The position numbers and the translations under genes were made by a program. From contig OY804576.1 in the NCBI GenBank assembly GCA_963680875.1, positions 77,319,668 through 77,383,667 on the forward strand: a stretch of 64,000 bases of DNA, read 5' to 3'. Positions 39,515 to 49,699 of this stretch are shown here, one piece after another. Below the pieces are notes generated by a model. It was not told where the DNA came from. It searched no databases and saw only the letters and a list, made by a program, of their open reading frames with translations. The first letter of the stretch is position 1. Each line of letters opens with the position of its first letter. This DNA comes from Bathymodiolus brooksi. Taxonomy: Eukaryota > Mollusca > Bivalvia > Mytilida > Modiolidae.

Positions 39515-39772
39515 TCGGGGCCGTCGTGGCCGTGATCGTTTGGTAGTTGGATTTACAACTACCTATGTAATCAGTGCCTATCATCACTGATGTTGTGAGT
39601 TCGAATCTCAATCAGTGCGATATGTGATAAAGTTGGTCAGTGACTTGCGACAGGTCGGTGGTTTTCACCGGGTCGGGTCCTCCGGTTTCCTCCACCAATA
39701 AAACTGACCGCCACGATATAACTGAAATATTGTTGAAAGTGGCGTTAAACACCATCAAACAAACAACAAACA
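39515..39772 (+). mobile_element. SINE family R2, full-length reference copy
   Basis: Head GGGGCCGTCGTGGCCGTGAT, GGATTTACAACTACC, B-box-like GTGAGTTCGAATCTC, body GATAAAGTTGGTCAGTGAC, GCGACAGGTCGGTGG, CCTCCACCAATAAAACTGAC and tail CACGATATAACTGAAATATT...GTGGCGTTAAACACCATC + (AAAC)n. Confidence 0.88.
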
Positions 39773-40146
39773 TATATATTCATTTCCGTTCCTATTAATT
39801 ACGTGTTTATTCTGTCATTTTTGTGCGGAAATTTGAAATATCTGAGACATTGCCAGGGTTTAATGAGGGGTGTTGATCCTGTGCAAGATGTCGAAATGTA
39901 ATCTGGTAACTGGGTTTAGAGATTAACAGACCATTAAGACGTTCCTTTAATAAGGAAGGAGATGCCAACGTGGTCTGGTAACAATCATAAAACTTTCTTA
40001 AAAAAATATAAAAAAAAACAGTCAGAAAAGTATAAATGAAGAGTTCTGATTGGCTGAAAACGAGTACGAAACTGTTACTCGAAACCTTTATGACCAAAGG
40101 CATGTTTCGCAGCACTAGTGTGTTTTCTTGTGGGAAATAAAGTGGT

Positions 40147-41148
40147 TATTGGTCAGCGCAAGTAGTTCTTGCCAACTTTCTCATTTAGCGCGAGCGCACG
40201 CGAATTTTCGTCCGATTTTTTCACCATCATTAAAGGACGCCGTATCAATCCTTCGTATTAATTTTTATCGGATTTCATTGTGAAATATCGTTAAAATCGG
40301 GTAAAAACCCAACTGCACCCCACATTCTGTCATAACATCAACAGGGGGTCACGCGTGTTGGTACTCTTAAAATAGAAAAACACATGGTATGATCATCAGA
40401 GAATCTAATGACACCATATTTCCAATTTATCTCTACAAATCTTTAAGATTTTTCTAAAAAGTGTCACACTTTGCCTTATTACTCATCCATACAATCCAAA
40501 ATACTCACGATTGCTGAATAAAAATAGATGCCATGTGAATGCAAATGGCTGCCTGCGCATGCACTGTTTACGTCATCAATTACCTTGACCGCTAATTTAT
40601 ACATGGATCCTTTATTATCACATTGGGCATAAAACATGGACAAAATATTTAAATTAATTCTACAAAAACTGGAATTATTACTTTTCATCAAGAAAATGCA
40701 AATTATCAGGTAAACCACTGTTGAAAAGGAAGTATTTTACGGAATGGGGGAGCGGCGTGGGAATGGCATGACAGCCATTAAAATAGCGATGAATAATTAT
40801 CAGTTGTCTACAAACTAACACAAAAACTGGTAAACCTTTTAAGAAAGGGTTTTAATTTTCTAAAATGTCGTTTTTCTTTCCTTATAATGCTTTAGCTTCA
40901 CAAAAAACAATATTTCTGAAAGTTGGCGAGAATTGCTTCTGTTGCGGCCATTTTCTGTTAAAAAACGCAACATCGTAATAATGAATCCCCGATCAGCGTT
41001 TGCTCTCTTTTATGAAAATTCATTTCGTAGGTAAATCGTTATGGGTCATGCAAAATAATAATGGGGTGAAACAAAGGTTTCTCGCCTGCTTCTTAAAAAT
41101 ATTGGATAAAAAACGTACAAAATGGTGAGAACTACTCGCTGACCAGTA
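40147..41148 (+). mobile_element. 1-kb inverted-repeat element, copy 1
   Basis: The ends read TATTGGTCAGCG...AGTAGTTCTTGCC and, inverted at the right, TACTGGTCAGCGAGTAGTTC, bounded by TA. The whole length is repeated in opposite orientation at 43619-44624. Internal landmarks: TTTAGCGCGAGCGC, CATCAACAGGGGGTCACG, CTGCGCATGCACTG, GAATGGGGGAGCGGCGTGGG. No coding capacity. Probably a non-autonomous Tc1/mariner-like or similar element. Confidence 0.82.
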
Positions 41149-41458
41149 GTGAGTGAGTGAGTTTTGCTTAATGTCAAATGGGATTTTTTTTTAGCTATAT
41201 CATGGCGAGAACAAGTTACATAGGATAAGATGATGATGTCCGCTTTGTTTTGTATAGTGCTAGCTTATTGAAACAACAGTCCGCGGGTAGACGTGTTGCT
41301 CCACTCCGACGCATTATTCTGATTCCGAGACAATCAGTCTGTACATGTACTCCTTAATGCTGTGTGCTTCGCAGAGAAGCAGCAAGTACGAATTTTATAG
41401 TCTTTGGTTCGACCCGACCGGGTTCTAACCCACGATCTACCGCCCTCGAGGTGAAGTC
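41149..41458 (-). mobile_element. SINE family R1, minus-strand copy
   Basis: Minus strand: CTCGAGGGCGGTAGATCGTG, GGTTAGAACCCGGTCGGGTC, body TCAGAATAATGCGTCGGAG, ACCCGCGGACTGTTGTTTC, tail TCTCGCCATGATATAGC and an ACTCACTCAC end. Starts directly at the right end of the 1-kb element. Confidence 0.82.
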
Positions 41459-41689
41459 TGTGAGGTTAAAAGTTTCTATTTGCCTGTAATATCTGCATGT
41501 ACGATTTATTTTGAAAATGTATTGTTTATTAAGAATTTTCAGACGTTCTGTCAATTTTGTATTATAGTAATGAATGAGTGATTGTTGTTAAACGCATCGT
41601 GAGGAAACTTTCAGCTATCATGGGGAAACACGAAACCTCTGTATAAAGTGATTATGATGTTATCTGTTATTTGTATTCGTTTGCGCATA

Positions 41690-41805
41690 GTGGTGTCCAA
41701 CACATATTGCCTTGTGTTTTTGTTTTGTTTGTCTTCGTCTTGTGTCTTGTGTACCCAATGCTGCCAGTTTCTCTGGATTGTCCAGTTTTTATTGCCCCTT
41801 CGGTA
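41690..41805 (-). repeat. Repeat R3 fragment, minus strand
   Basis: Minus strand: CCAGAGAAACTGGCAGCATT, GGGTACACAAGACACAAGAC, GAAGACAAACAAAACAAAAA. Matches R3 at 23500-23560 with one ACAAGAC unit. Confidence 0.6.
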
Positions 41806-41857
41806 TTCACTAGCGTTTATATATTATATTAGACCAACAAGCTGAGTTGGATTTTCT

Positions 41858-42125
41858 AATGCTAATTCATTGAAACAACGACCACGCGTCGTTCCACTCG
41901 GACATATTATCTTGACTCAGAGAGTACCACTATTTCCCATTCCTCCTTAATGTACTTTGTTGAGAAGCAGAAAATTCAATTTTATAATCTTGGAAAGACG
42001 AAACGTGTACATCCACAACCAACAGGGTCGAATATCTACATGTATTTTATAAAGTCTTTGGTTTTTCGAACACACAACCTACCGCACTCGAAGAGAGCAC
42101 GCTAACCGTTACACCACGCGATGCG
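41858..42125 (-). mobile_element. SINE family R1, minus-strand partial copy
   Basis: Minus strand: GCATCGCGTGGTGTAACGGT, TAGCGTGCTCTCTTCGAG, GTAGGTTGTGTGTTCG, body AGTCAAGATAATATGTCCG and ACGCGTGGTCGTTGTTTCAA. An inserted stretch lies at about 41995-42055 and the tail is missing. Confidence 0.72.
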
Positions 42126-42653
42126 GTAATCATAGTAATGTAAAGTTTAGCAAGATTGATTGAAACATGAACATTTTCATATCAGCCAGGCCAGCATCTC
42201 TCGACCCATATCAACCCTCGACTACGACTCGGGATGATACCCTGGTCGTTATGGAAATGGTCATGTATCAATCTGTATAAAGTTTATCATTTACTTACGT
42301 AAAATACCTATGATTTTGCATGATACAAATTGTTAAGGTGGAGCAATATCACGATGAAATAATCACATGGAGTGTAATACGGCACTAATGTTACATGGGT
42401 TGTGATATGGTTAAAACAAGCTTGCGTCTAAATTATCTAGTAGTATCATTTCATTAAAAAAAACCAGTTCTATTTTTTATAATAAACAATAATTTTTTTT
42501 TATCATATTCCGGAATTTTAGCTGTGCAATTCCGTCCGAATCTGCTATTAATCATGCACTGTAAACTTCGGTCGTCTGCACAAAAAAAAGATCAAACTTT
42601 CAATCAATCTCGTCCGTTAAAATCGGTCAACACCTGGAATCGGTCACCATTTT
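42126..42653. other. Unassigned sequence
   Basis: No gene or repeat recognised. Confidence 0.35.
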
Positions 42654-43463
42654 AGAATGAATGAATCTTACGGGAGTGTCAACAGTCATGGGCTTTGGGC
42701 ATGCGCCAACACTAACAACCCTTACAAAGTCGGTGACGGGTCTATATTTATTCCGGATTTCCCCCGCTTCCGTTATGAATGATGATGTGCATGCACAGGC
42801 GCTTGTGTAGAGTCAAAAATATGCTCGCTATGTACCTAAAATACTATTTTAGGTACATAGCGAGCATATTTTTGACTATTTTAGGTACATAGCGAGCATA
42901 TTTTTGACTCTACACAAGCGCCTGTGCCTAGGCCCAGGCCCCTGTGGCATGTACCAATTGAATGGCGTATTTTTTTTTGTCTTTTTCAACATATTATTTC
43001 GATTTCAGTTTCGTGATTGTGAAGGAAATACATTGCAACTATATTGTGTACCAAACTCAGAGAAGTCACACTCATATATGTCTATAGAACGAGTCTTACG
43101 AGGATAATTTGAAGCACTGGAACATTCATTCTGGCCATTGCTGGTAGAGTGTATGAGTGACCCGACACGTCATCAAATGTCATTTTATAGCACTTGTAAA
43201 TAAATAAGACAGTAATATGATTGTTTATTTTTACTGGAATGGGCTCATTTTAAACATCAGATTTTATTTTCGTTATCTTTTTTTAATTCGGAAATTTATT
43301 TTTGCCGCTATTTCATACTTTTTACTAGTCTGGTACTCATTCGAGGGGTCACGAGTACCAGAATAGCGCAATTGTATTCCGGATTTGGCCCGTGCCGGTT
43401 TTGGGTGTTAACATGTTGGCGCATGCCCAAAGCCCATGACTTGAAGATTCATTCTTTTAGAAT
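42654..43463. repeat. Inverted repeat with about 100-bp arms around a hairpin
   Basis: The left arm 42654-42760 (TTAGAATGAATGAATCTT, GTCATGGGCTTTGGGCATGC, ATTCCGGATTT) is inverted at 43376-43463, with indels. Between them lie the compact hairpin at 42793-42927 and about 450 bp of unassigned sequence including the 67-codon frame 42904-43107, which is not supported. Confidence 0.65.
42793..42927. repeat. Near-perfect hairpin with a duplicated arm
   Basis: GCACAGGCGCTTGTGTAGAG followed by TCAAAAATATGCTCGC and TATGTACCTAAAAT is inverted at 42879-42927 with no mismatch seen. An extra copy of the inner 33 bp (TTTTAGGTACATAGCG...TTTTTGACT) sits at 42847-42878, between the arms. Confidence 0.88.
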
Positions 43464-43618
43464 GCGCTGGTCACGTGAGTTCAGATGTCGATGACGTTAT
43501 TTATTCTACAAACTGCTTCCAGAAATAGATAATCGATTTACTTTCACTTTGATCAAGACAACAATGAGATTTAAACAGATAAGAAAAGATATCCTCGTGT
43601 GTCCACTTTTCGTGGACC

Positions 43619-44624
43619 TACTGGTCGGGGAGTAATTCTCGCCATTTTTTACGTTTTTTATCCAATATTTTTAAGAAGCAGTCGAGAAACCTTTGTTTCA
43701 CCCCATTATTATTTTGCATGAACCGTAACGATTTACCTACGAAATGAATTTTCATAAAGGAGAGCGCACGCTGATCGGGGATTCATTATTACGATGTTGC
43801 GTTTTTTAACAGAAAATGGCCGCAACAGAAGCAATTCTCGCCAACTTTCAGAAATATTGTTTTTTGTGAAGCTAAAGCACCAAAAGGAAAGAAAAACGAC
43901 ATTTTAGAAAATTAAAACGCTTTCTTAAAAGGTTTACCAGTTTTTGTGTTAGTTTGTAGAAAACTGTGATAATTATTCATCGCTGTTTTAAAGCCTAATA
44001 AAGGCTGTCATGCCATCCCCACGCCGCTCCCCCATTCCGTAAAATACTTCCTTTTCAACAGTGGTTTACCTGGTAATTTTAATTTTATTGATGAAAAGTC
44101 ATAATTCCAGTTTTTCTAGAATTAATTTTAATATTTTGTCCATGTTTTACACCCAATGTGATAATATAGGATCCACGACGTAAACAGTGCATGCGCAGGC
44201 GACCATTTGCATGCACATGGAATCTATTTTTATTCTGCAACTGTGAGTATTTTGGATTGTAGGGATGAGTAATAAAGCAAAGTGTGACACTTTTTAGAAA
44301 GATCTTAAAGATTTGTAGAGATAAATTGGAAATATGGTGTCACTAGATTCTCCGATGATCATTCCATGTGGTTTTTTTTTCTATTTTAAGAGTACCAACA
44401 CACGTGACCCCCTGTTGATGTTATGACAGAATGTGAGGTGCAGTAGGGTTTTTACCCGATTTTAACGATATTTCACAATGAAATTCGATAAAAATTAATA
44501 CGAAGGATTGGTACGACGTCCTTTAATGATGGTGAAAAAATCAGACGAAAATTCGCGAGCGCTCGCGCTAAATGAGACAGTTGGCGAGAATTGCTTCTTG
44601 GCGAGAACTACTCACCTACCAGTA
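43619..44624 (-). mobile_element. 1-kb inverted-repeat element, copy 2 (opposite orientation)
   Basis: Inverse of 40147-41148 along its whole length: TACTGGTCGGGGAGTAATTC at one end and CTCACCTACCAGTA at the other, with TA at both edges. Compared with copy 1 it lacks about 24 bp near 44170 and has scattered substitutions. Confidence 0.82.
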
Positions 44625-45527
44625 AGCATTATCGTGGAAATAAAATAAACAAATAAAATAAAATATGGAATTGCCTACCTTTAACACTGATATCTCATCC
44701 TTTTATCGACATATCCTCAGAAAAATTCATGCTCAATTTAATAAATGATAATAGTGAAGCCGTATAAACAAACATTTGGGGACCGGAAGAGTCCACTTTT
44801 CGTGGATATGTTTCAAACTGTTCTTTAAGGCCAAGGAAATCACAAAAACTGCATTGGCCTCAAAGTTGTATTACGTCATACAGTGACTAAAAATACGCAC
44901 TCACGCTGACAGATGTAAACATTGGAAATCTGACTGCAGAAACTTGATTTCTGGATGATTAAACATAGGCAAAATTTGATAATAGTAAATTTTTTTAAAA
45001 AATTCATAGTTTACCTGTTTTGACCGCATATTGTACAGCAAATGTAAATAAAACACTAGCGACGTTCCACTTCCTAATTACAGCTAAAACTGTCGTAAAT
45101 GTGACGTCACGACCGAAATCTCGAGACTTCCGGAGGATCCACGAAAAGAGAACCCCCACGAAAACTGGACCTTGCACGATATCTATAGGTGTTGGTGCCA
45201 AAATGGTGCCATTTTACTACTACCATTTTGATTTAATAATCAAAGTCAAATATTTCCAGAAAAACACACTCCGTAGTGGATAATTTGCATATCCTGTGTT
45301 TGTTTACACTCCACTGCGCATCTTGACCTATATTTACAACTCTATTAGCCAACGGCAATACGGTTATTTCGAATCATTTCCATTCCGTCAAAATTTTGTT
45401 ATTTTCGTCCGCCAGATCACGTGATTTCAATGGAACTCCTGGCACTGAACTTCCGGTGTCAATGTACACAACAAAAACTCCAATCGATATGTGCCGTTTT
45501 AACCACAGGGGCTCGCAGTTATATTTT
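44625..45527. other. Unassigned sequence
   Basis: CTTTTCGTGGA occurs at 44796 and inverted near 45135, and GTCCACTTTTCGTGGA also at 43601. A 94-codon frame (45396-45680) runs into the following inverted repeat and is not called. Confidence 0.35.
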
Positions 45528-46304
45528 CACATTACCAGGTATGTGTTAAAAGAAGAAGGGGGACACCCTTTTTTGCTGCCCAACGTGAAAGTAGAATTTC
45601 GGCACCTTTTTTCGCTTCAAAAACGGTTTAGTCTTTGTTCCTCCCATAAAATTAATGCAAATATCGTTGTTTTTTGCTGATTGACTGGTTTACAGTGGAA
45701 TAACACTCGTTTTAAAATTCCAAGCGGTCTGGACAACTTCTTATCATACTCAATTCCGGTTTATACGGACTTAATATTAAGGTGAGTTTTCATTGGTCGA
45801 AGAATTTTTGAAAATATAAATTAGGGTCTTATTTTTGGAAATACTACTCTATTTTTAAGACATTTTAACTTCACATTGTATAATTACCATGAAACATTGT
45901 GTTTAATCTTTGATTGAGCCATCCTTGGTTAAAATGCTAGAAATTCTTCTTATATATGTTGCTTTCGATTTGTATTTCCCGCTTACTGTTGCTTTCCGAT
46001 TTTAGAAAAATTATATTTCGATTTTTTTATTTCGACCAATGAAAACTCACCTTAATATTAAGTCCGTATAAACCGGAATTGAGTATGATAAGAAGTTATC
46101 CAGACCGCTTGAAATTTAAAAACGAGTGTTATTCCACTGTAAACCAGTCAATCAGCAAAAAACAACGATATTTGCATTAATTTTATGGGAGGAACAAAGA
46201 CTAAACCGTTTTTGAAGCGAAAAAAGGTGCCGCAATTCTACTTTCACTTTGGGCAGCAAAAAAAGCGTCATCCCTTCTTCTTTTAGCACATACCTGGTGA
46301 TGTG
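45528..46304. repeat. Long inverted repeat, 274-bp arms, 229-bp loop
   Basis: The left arm 45528-45801 is inverted at 46031-46304 with only a handful of mismatches. Examples: ACCAGGTATGTG...AGAAGAAGG at the outer edge, GACTGGTTTACAGTGGAATA in the middle and GGTGAGTTTTCATTGGTCGA at the inner edge. No coding capacity; a transcript would fold into a long duplex. No target duplication was established at the outer ends. Confidence 0.9.
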
Positions 46305-46841
46305 TTTTTAACGTTCGATCCTCAACTTAAAAAAATCTTAACATTTTCTGTAAAAGAAATATCAATTAAATTATTTTATTTGTATCAAAGACTTCAATGC
46401 AGAGACAAATACTTCTTTAAAATTAAATTTGTTTTCTTTCTTTATTTGCGGCTGTCAGCATCATCAAAGGAAAACGATCTGCCTTTATGTATATATTTCT
46501 GATATCAGACAGATAGTGGGGTACCGAACACCAGTATTTATTCAGCGATTTCCTTGGCGTCTCTTTATTACAATTACTTATAATCTACCGCATCTACGAC
46601 TATGAGTATGCTGACGTTGTCACAGTAATAGCGTAAACACTGGAAGTCGCCTGCCGATTTGTTCAGACGTCAAGACAAGAAAAAGAGGGAACGTGGTCGG
46701 AATTGACATGATTCGAAACAACCGTATTGTATTGTTTTCGTTTTGAAATTAAGTAATTCCTTAGACAATTTTCTGATTTTTAGCGGGAATAAATATGATT
46801 TACTATAAAATAGGCCTACATGGAAATGAATAAAATTATCA
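46305..46841. other. Unassigned sequence
   Basis: No gene recognised; small frames only. Confidence 0.35.
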
Positions 46842-46975
46842 ACGGTGAAATAAAACAAACTCAATTTGGTATAACTTGTATTGCCAGTATTCAATATCAT
46901 ACACAATATATTTCAATAAATGTATATTCAACAAAATATCAACATAATTATAAAATAAGCATATTTTGGTAAAAA
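46842..46975 (+). repeat. Direct repeat flanking the Penelope-like insertion, left copy
   Basis: ACGGTGAAATAAAACAAACT, GGTATAACTTGTATTGCCAG, TATAAAATAAGCATATTTTGG; repeated at 48713-48855, about 1.87 kb away. Confidence 0.85.
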
Positions 46976-46989
46976 AAAGTTCCGCCTAT

Positions 46990-47581
46990 TTGAGAAAATA
47001 TTATAAATATAAAACAAGAAACATTTAATAAAGTGGTGGGAGGGTGGGTAATTCCAAACTGTTTTCATCATAAATTCTGATCAAATTATACTAAGGGTGT
47101 TAAATTACCAGTACATATAAGAGTTGAATACAAAGAAAATTTGCATAGCCAATAAAATAGAAAAGAAATAATTAGCGAGTTGAATTCTAATCCGGATAGC
47201 CCTACACTAAATAAAGGTAATAACAAAATTACCGAACTCCGAACAATCTTACAAAGGGAAAGTCAAAACTCATAAGTATATAAACAGACAAAATCAGTCA
47301 ACAACCGGAAAACTGTGAAAACCGTAATGACCCTGACTTGGTACAGGCATTTCTAAAGAAATAGTGGGTTGAATCAGATTTTAAAGCGCCAAGCCTCCCC
47401 CTTTCATTACGGCTCAAAGTTTCCGGCTGTCACTATAACAGTATTTATAACAATACTTGAACAAAACAGGTAAAACAGTTGTCAAAAGCAGCACCAAACT
47501 CAGTGAAGTAAATGTCAAAGATAATTTTACGTCACACATTGACAAAAAAACATTTTTGACATTTTTGTTGACACCCTATCT
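46990..47581 (-). mobile_element. Non-coding 3' part of the Penelope-like element
   Basis: Lies downstream of the RT on the minus strand. Blocks such as AAAATTACCGAACTCCGAAC and CCTGACTTGGTACAGGCATT are reminiscent of terminal regions of abundant mollusc retroelements (recalled, not searched). Confidence 0.5.
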
Positions 47582-48620
47582 TTATACATTTTCACTATAT
47601 GAAAATCCATCGTTTATAATCTTTTCTGCAGAGACGGAATATATTTCGACAAGATCTTGGTATCGGAATATAAACTCTTGTTAAGAGATCGAATAAGGCG
47701 AATCTTTTTATAGCCCTGGTCCAGTAGCCTGTTTCTCAGATGAAGATGACGTTTCAGGAAATTAGAATAATTGCTACTGACCCTTGCATAACGAATCAAT
47801 TGCGAGATGTAAACACCATATGCAGGAGAAGCTGGTATATTGCTGCACATATTTGGAAAATTTATGATTTTAAAATTGAAGTCGTCCCGTTTATCATAAA
47901 TTTTAGTACTGATTTGACCACTGTCGTCAAATTCGAGGTACAAGTCCAAAAATGATGCGGACAAAGCGGTATCTGTGGTCTCTTTAACTTCCAGCTCTGG
48001 AGGATATATCAATGGAAGAATTACTGCAAATCTAGAATTATTGATAGATAAAACGTCATCAATATACTTGTATGTGAAATTAAAGGCTCTAGCCTCATGA
48101 ATCTTCTTATCTTTCACAAGCTTTTGAAGAAACTCCGACTCATATGAGTATACAAATAAATCGGCTAGAAGAGGGGCACAATTCGTACCCTTTGGTATGC
48201 CGACGACCTGCTGAAACAGTATCCCTCCAAAGGAGACAAATATGTTATCGATGAGGAACTCCAGCATACTGATCACTTGTTCCTCGGAGTAGCATGTTTT
48301 ACCTTTTTGAATTGTGTTTGGAAAATATGTGGAATTGTAGCCTAACACAACAAATTTTGAGCCATAGTTTCTATGACTGAAAGCTTTGTGAATTGTTTCT
48401 TTTAAGCGGGTTTTTAATTTGTCATGCGGTAGGGTGGTATATAGAGTTGAAAAATCAAAAGTTTTGATGGAGGATACCTGAGAGAAAGATCTTGATTTAA
48501 GGTTATCCAAAAGATCTTTAGAGTTTTTCAAAATCCACATGTGATTTATGCCACTACGCGAGTAAACAGTTTCACAATATTTCTGTTGTCCCTCTTTTAC
48601 TGCAGACAGAATCTTTGTCT
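47582..48620 (-). pseudogene. Penelope-like reverse transcriptase
   Basis: The open frame 48540-47614 (308 codons) is extended upstream, in frame, to an in-frame TAG at about 48615 (...KEGQQKYCETVYSRSGINH before M). Motifs: KTFDFSTLYTTLPHDKLKTR (A), VVGIPKGTNCAPLLADLF (B), YKYIDDVLSINN (C, catalytic Asp pair intact), ASFLDLYLEFDDSG, IYDKRDDFNFKI and PASPAYGVYISQLIRYARV. A frameshift near 47680 replaces the native C-terminus; the other frame runs to a stop at 47582. No GIY-YIG endonuclease was found, and the 5' part is missing. RT motif order fits Penelope-like elements; the exact clade is uncertain. Confidence 0.8.
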
Positions 48621-48712
48621 AAACTAGTCTGAACTGGTCAAATCACTGAAGTGGAAACTTAACATATCACTATTTGCTAATTAAATAATTTAAAATTAAA
48701 TTAGTCCAATTA

Positions 48713-48855
48713 TCAACGGTAAAATAAAACAAACTCAATTAGGTATAACTTGTATTGCCAGTATTCAACATCATACACAATATATTTCAATAAATATACA
48801 TTCAACAAATTATCAACATACATTTTGTAATTATAAAATAAGCATATTTTGGCAA
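48713..48855 (+). repeat. Direct repeat flanking the Penelope-like insertion, right copy
   Basis: Matches 46842-46975 at about 90 per cent by eye, with a small extra block (ACATTTTGT) near 48827. Either a long terminal-type repeat of the element or duplicated host sequence. Confidence 0.85.
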
Positions 48856-49189
48856 AAAATTTCTGCCAAGCCAAAGGCCGCCAAAAAATGCAAAATATAT
48901 ATCTTTTAAAAATTTGACTTATATCCTATTTTCTCTTTTCTACTGCAAACCCTCCTTCCAAAATGCATAAAGAAAATGGAAAGAAAACGGAAATCCACTC
49001 AAGATGTACATAGATCAAAAGTAGATCCAGGAAAGGGAAACCGCATCATATTCTGGATGACAGTTCCCTGAAAAGAGAAAAGAGAATATATGCAGTTATA
49101 TTACAATACATATTATAATATTACCATTATAATACAATACATGTCATAAATAAAATTATCAATAAACACTTAAATGTCTGATTATATTC
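48856..49189. other. Unassigned sequence, probably 3' region of the recombinase element
   Basis: No coding region. It follows the SGNH fragment on the minus strand, so it may be that element's 3' untranslated region. Confidence 0.35.
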
Positions 49190-49690
49190 ATAATCTTCTT
49201 TCTCAATAAATCTGTGCCTGCATAATTTAAGTGTAACCCATCTTTAGGGGCAAATAAGGTAGGGTCGGGCGAATTATTATATAAAAAACTTTGGTATAAA
49301 TTACAAAATAACAATTTTTTTTCTCTTGCATAATTTTCTCAATTCGGAATTAACCTTGTTAACTTTATTTACTGTTTTTATATGATCCACAAGCCTGGGT
49401 AAAATAGAAGTAAAAACTAATTTCGCACTAGTTTTACTTTTTAATTTATGGATCAAATCTCCATAATACGACATGATAGTGTTAACAGATTGTGGTGAAG
49501 ATATGTTATTTGTCCCTACATGAATGATAACAAAGTTTACTAATCTTAAATCTATTCTCCCTGAGGAAACCAATTCTGAAAGTCTTCCAATGGTTGCACT
49601 TGGAAAGGCTTGAGTGGTGCAACCATGAATTCCACCAACATATTTTGGTATAGAAGCCGAAACTATAGTAGCCCTTTTCTCAGTAAAAAC
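49190..49690 (-). pseudogene. SGNH/GDSL-type hydrolase domain of a mobile element
   Basis: The minus frame starts near 49685 (VFTEKRATIVSASIPKYVGG) without an ATG, directly after a TTTCTAATTTGCAG acceptor-like sequence, and runs in frame into 49573-49301. The block VNFVIIHVGTNNIS is the GTN(D/N) block of SGNH hydrolases. The catalytic block PKDGLHLNYAGTDLLRK (D-x-x-H) lies at about 49235-49200 in a different frame, so there is a frameshift near 49310. The nucleophile region (usually a G-D-S or SDS type) reads SASIPKY, so the catalytic Ser may be preserved. Such domains accompany tyrosine recombinases in Ngaro-like retroelements. Confidence 0.72.
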
Positions 49691-49699
49691 CCCTGCAAA

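Noticed and set aside
45396..45680. 94-codon frame
   Set aside because: It runs across the outer edge of the 274-bp inverted repeat; its composition and lack of homology do not support coding.
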